From: Brachyhypopomus gauderio
Taxonomy: Eukaryota; Chordata; Actinopteri; Gymnotiformes; Hypopomidae
DNA: 64,000 nt
NCBI RefSeq assembly: GCF_052324685.1
Contig: NW_027506878.1
Location: 20,001 to 84,000 of the forward strand
Reading direction: 5' to 3'
The notes beneath the pieces were generated by a model. The model saw only the letters and a list, made by a program, of their open reading frames with translations, was not told the DNA's origin and searched no databases. Both the position numbers and the translations under genes were made by a program. Shown here one piece after another: positions 61,437 to 64,000 of this stretch. How positions within the stretch are numbered: position 1 is the first letter of the stretch; each line of letters starts with the position of its first letter.

Positions 61437-63150
61437 ACACATTAATTCCAGTATATATTCTTAATCATTTCATACAGAGCATGGAAATTTGTGTACATTT
61501 AAATTTGAACTCTTCAGTTTTCTGCACACAAATTACTATGATACTCAGATGCATCCTTCGTTTTCGAGGTTTTGAAGGCTACATTTGTCGGCCGCATAAG
61601 AAGGAGTCCACGAATTGGGACAGGCTCGGCGCGACGCAGTGACGTAACCGGCCTACAAATGCGCACTTCGTGGGCTGCAGCCCCTGAATTGGGATACACC
61701 TACAACCACACCCACGGAGATCCACAGACGAGTAGACGTAGACAACGTAAACACACGCCCAAAAGGGAGGGGCCGGGGTCCTCAACGTGACAATTACATA
61801 TTTCTTTCAATGAAGAATGCTCACTGACAGAATAAACTTTGTTTAAAATTAGATGCAATGTGACAGAAGTTTAAAACATTTTTAAAACGCTACAATGTGA
61901 CAGAAGACTAAATGACACGTAGCTCCTCTACCAAAAGTATCAAAGCTCATCAACACAAGCATCACACATTCGCTGCCGATGCTGGACCACAGAAAAGTGA
62001 ATTAGTCTGTCGGCAGCTTCATATTGTTACTTTAAAAAACAATATGATCAACAAAACAATTTTTAATAAATTATTTTAAATAAATTATTTATTTATTTTA
62101 CTCGAAGCATAGTAAATTATTTACTCAATTTCTACAGATGACTTAAAAGTATTTCTTCCTTCGTTACTACAGCTGCTGTGTTTTATATTAATTCCCCGGA
62201 GGTATGTACGCAAGGATCTGGCAACCCATCCACTGAATGACGATCTTTCACCTATAAACACGTTTTAACATGTTAGGTTTGTTTTCACGCGCTAAAGGAC
62301 TAGGTTATGTTTCTTATCGCCCTTCAGTAGTAGATCATTATTAGTAATAGACACAGTTTTTAAGATAACTAAGATAATTAACACCAGATCACACAGGTAA
62401 GGCGTTTCTGACATTTTCCCATTTCAGTGTGGTCGACGACTTTGTTAGGCGATGTTGCAGATAGATTAATCAATGGTAGCAGGTTTGTTGCGTTAAGGTC
62501 GTTAAACTCCCGCATTGATCGATCGGTGTTGGAACATCTGGAAGTGAAGCTACATGTGTCATTTTGTCTTTGTCTTTTTACAGGTGTAAACAGGTTATGC
62601 TTTTTTCTATCCGTTGGTATTTCTAGATCATTAATATAGGAGAACAATCTACAATAAACTGGTGGCCAATGTGATTTATTCCCAGTGACTGAGGCTACAT
62701 GTATTCAACGCTACGTGTGTTTTTCTTTGCTTCGTTTTAATATTTAACTGATAAAACATATATTACAGATAATATCATCCTGACAGACGTTTCACTCAGG
62801 ATAACTCGTTTCTAACGTTGTAGGCGAAACTGCAGACAGACTAATTCACTTTTCTGTGGTCCAGCATCGGCAGCGAATGTGTGACGCTTGTGTTGATGAG
62901 CTTTGATACTTTTGGTAGAGGAGCTACGTGTCATTTAGTCTTCTGTCACGTTGTAGCGTTTTAAAAATGTTTTAAACTTCTGTCACATTGCATCTAAACT
63001 TAAACAAAGTTTATACTGTCAGTGAGCATTCTTCATTGAAAGAAATGTGTAAAGTGTCGAGAAAACTGAAAAGTTAAGATTTAAATGCATACAAATTTAC
63101 ATGCTCTGTATGAAATGATTAAGAATACATATACTGGAATTAATGTGTAT
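61437..63150. repeat. Inverted duplication around a spacer
   Basis: The left arm (61437-61510 plus 61801-62020) is the reverse complement of the right arm (about 62827-63150). Shared words include CCAGTATATATTCTTAATCA, GAATGCTCACTGACAG, TAGCTCCTCTACCAAAAGTA and TCGCTGCCGATGCTGGACCA. A 290-bp LTR-like piece (about 61510-61800) interrupts the left arm; the spacer is about 800 bp. The right arm is the natural upstream flank of the leader exon at 63171. Confidence 0.85.
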
Positions 63151-63165
63151 GTTTTGTTATTTCAG

Positions 63166-63240
63166 AGGCAATGGACTATGATTGTAATTCCAGTGCTGAA
63201 GACGTTGACCTAGATTCAAAGTTGGATTATGGAGGTTCAG
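63166..63240 (+). CDS. Leader exon of a second family gene (partial)
   Basis: After a TTATTTCAG acceptor the ATG at 63171 opens a 70-nt coding exon ending TCAG before GTACAA, in phase 1. It has exactly the length and phase of the leader exon at 42010 and similar ends (LDYGGS versus SHYGDS). Upstream flanks are also related. The rest of this gene would lie beyond the window, past the minisatellite. Without its next exon the product cannot be named. Confidence 0.6.
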
Positions 63241-63384
63241 GTACAACGTGATGGAGCTCATTTTTATCACATATGAGAAGCTGTCCAGACATGTTCAGAA
63301 ATGTCTGTTTGAAGGTTGTGACTTTCTTGCTTATAATGAAAGATGTGACACACAGTCTGTAGTGTTGAAGTTTAGTTTCATTAC

Positions 63385-64000
63385 ACCCCTCACCTCTCTC
63401 TCTCCTCACCACCATTACACCCCTCACCTCTCTCTCCTCACCACCATTACACCCCTCACCTCTCTCTCTCTCACCACCATTACACCCCTCACCTCTCTCT
63501 CTCCTCACCACCATTACACCCCTCACCTCTCTCTCTCCTCACCACCATTACACTCCTCACCTCTCTCTCTCCTCACCACCATTACACCCCTCACCTCTCT
63601 CTCTCTCACCACCATTACACCCCTCACCTCTCTTTCTCCTCACCACCATTACACCCCTCACCTCTCTCTCACCACCATTACACCCCTCACCTCTCTCTCT
63701 CTCCTCACCACAATTACACCCCTCACCTCTCTCTCTCCTCACCACCATTACACCCCTCACCTCTCTCTCTCTCTCACCACCATTACACCCCTCACCTCTC
63801 TCTCTCTCACCACCATTACACCCCTCACCTCTCTCTCTCCTCACCACCATTACACCCCTCACCTCTCTCTCTCACCACCATTACACTCCTCACCTCTCTC
63901 TCTCTCACCACCATTACACCCCTCACCTCTCTCTCTTCTCACCACCATTACACCCCTCACCTCTCTCTCTCTCACCACCATTACACCCCTCACCTCTCTC
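63385..64000. repeat. Minisatellite of about 38-45 bp units, open at window end
   Basis: Tandem ATTACACCCCTCACC followed by a variable (CT)n and CACCACC. Unit length varies with the CT run. It continues to the last base of the window and gives spurious minus-strand frames. Confidence 0.93.

Noticed and set aside
63227-63862. Arg/Glu/Gly-rich minus-strand frames in the right-end minisatellite
   Set aside because: Pure repeat translation (MRGVMVVRRERGEG); no independent support.

Overview
This window is vertebrate nuclear DNA, almost certainly from a teleost fish. The evidence is split genes with GT-AG introns, an ependymin gene (a fish brain glycoprotein), a pannexin-1 gene, fish-type tRNA-derived SINEs, Tc1-like and hAT transposons, and very many micro- and minisatellites. 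I cannot fix the species. No prokaryotic operons, CRISPR arrays or rRNA genes are present.

Layout. (1) 1-18,000 is gene-poor: a decayed Tc1 element (about 2.36-3.89 kb), several short hAT-type elements with 8-bp target duplications, a 20-bp minisatellite (6.94-7.71 kb), a 46-bp minisatellite (13.08-13.83 kb) and a 520-bp array that appears to have grown from a SINE tail (14.0-14.5 kb). (2) 18,111-20,091 is a complete six-exon ependymin gene (216 aa). (3) 20,576-31,115 is a complete seven-exon pannexin-1 gene (427 aa), starting 484 bp after the ependymin stop on the same strand. Its introns hold a broken transposase with two tandem arrays, a hAT element inside a minisatellite, and sixteen tandem copies of the exon-5 splice acceptor plus exon start. 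(4) 31.4-39.4 kb is a transposon graveyard with a deep nest of elements. (5) 42,010-56,695 is one long plus-strand gene that I assembled from 12 phase-compatible exons (931 aa): a short leader, two AIG1/GIMAP GTPase domains, a linker, a ZU5-UPA (FIIND) domain with its self-cleavage site, and a C-terminal CARD. (6) 57-64 kb holds SINEs, the 5' part of a non-LTR retrotransposon, an inverted duplication, and at 63,166-63,240 a leader exon like that of the GIMAP-FIIND-CARD gene, apparently the start of the next family member, followed by a minisatellite that runs off the window.

Working together. Ependymin and pannexin-1 are ordinary neighbours with no evident shared pathway. The most interesting locus is the GIMAP-GIMAP-FIIND-CARD gene. 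FIIND-CARD is the effector half of NLRP1 and CARD8, in which self-cleavage lets a UPA-CARD fragment be freed to nucleate an inflammasome. Here GIMAP GTPase domains occupy the position of the NACHT-LRR sensor. The exon structure is read directly from sequence; the signalling role is inferred from the domain families.
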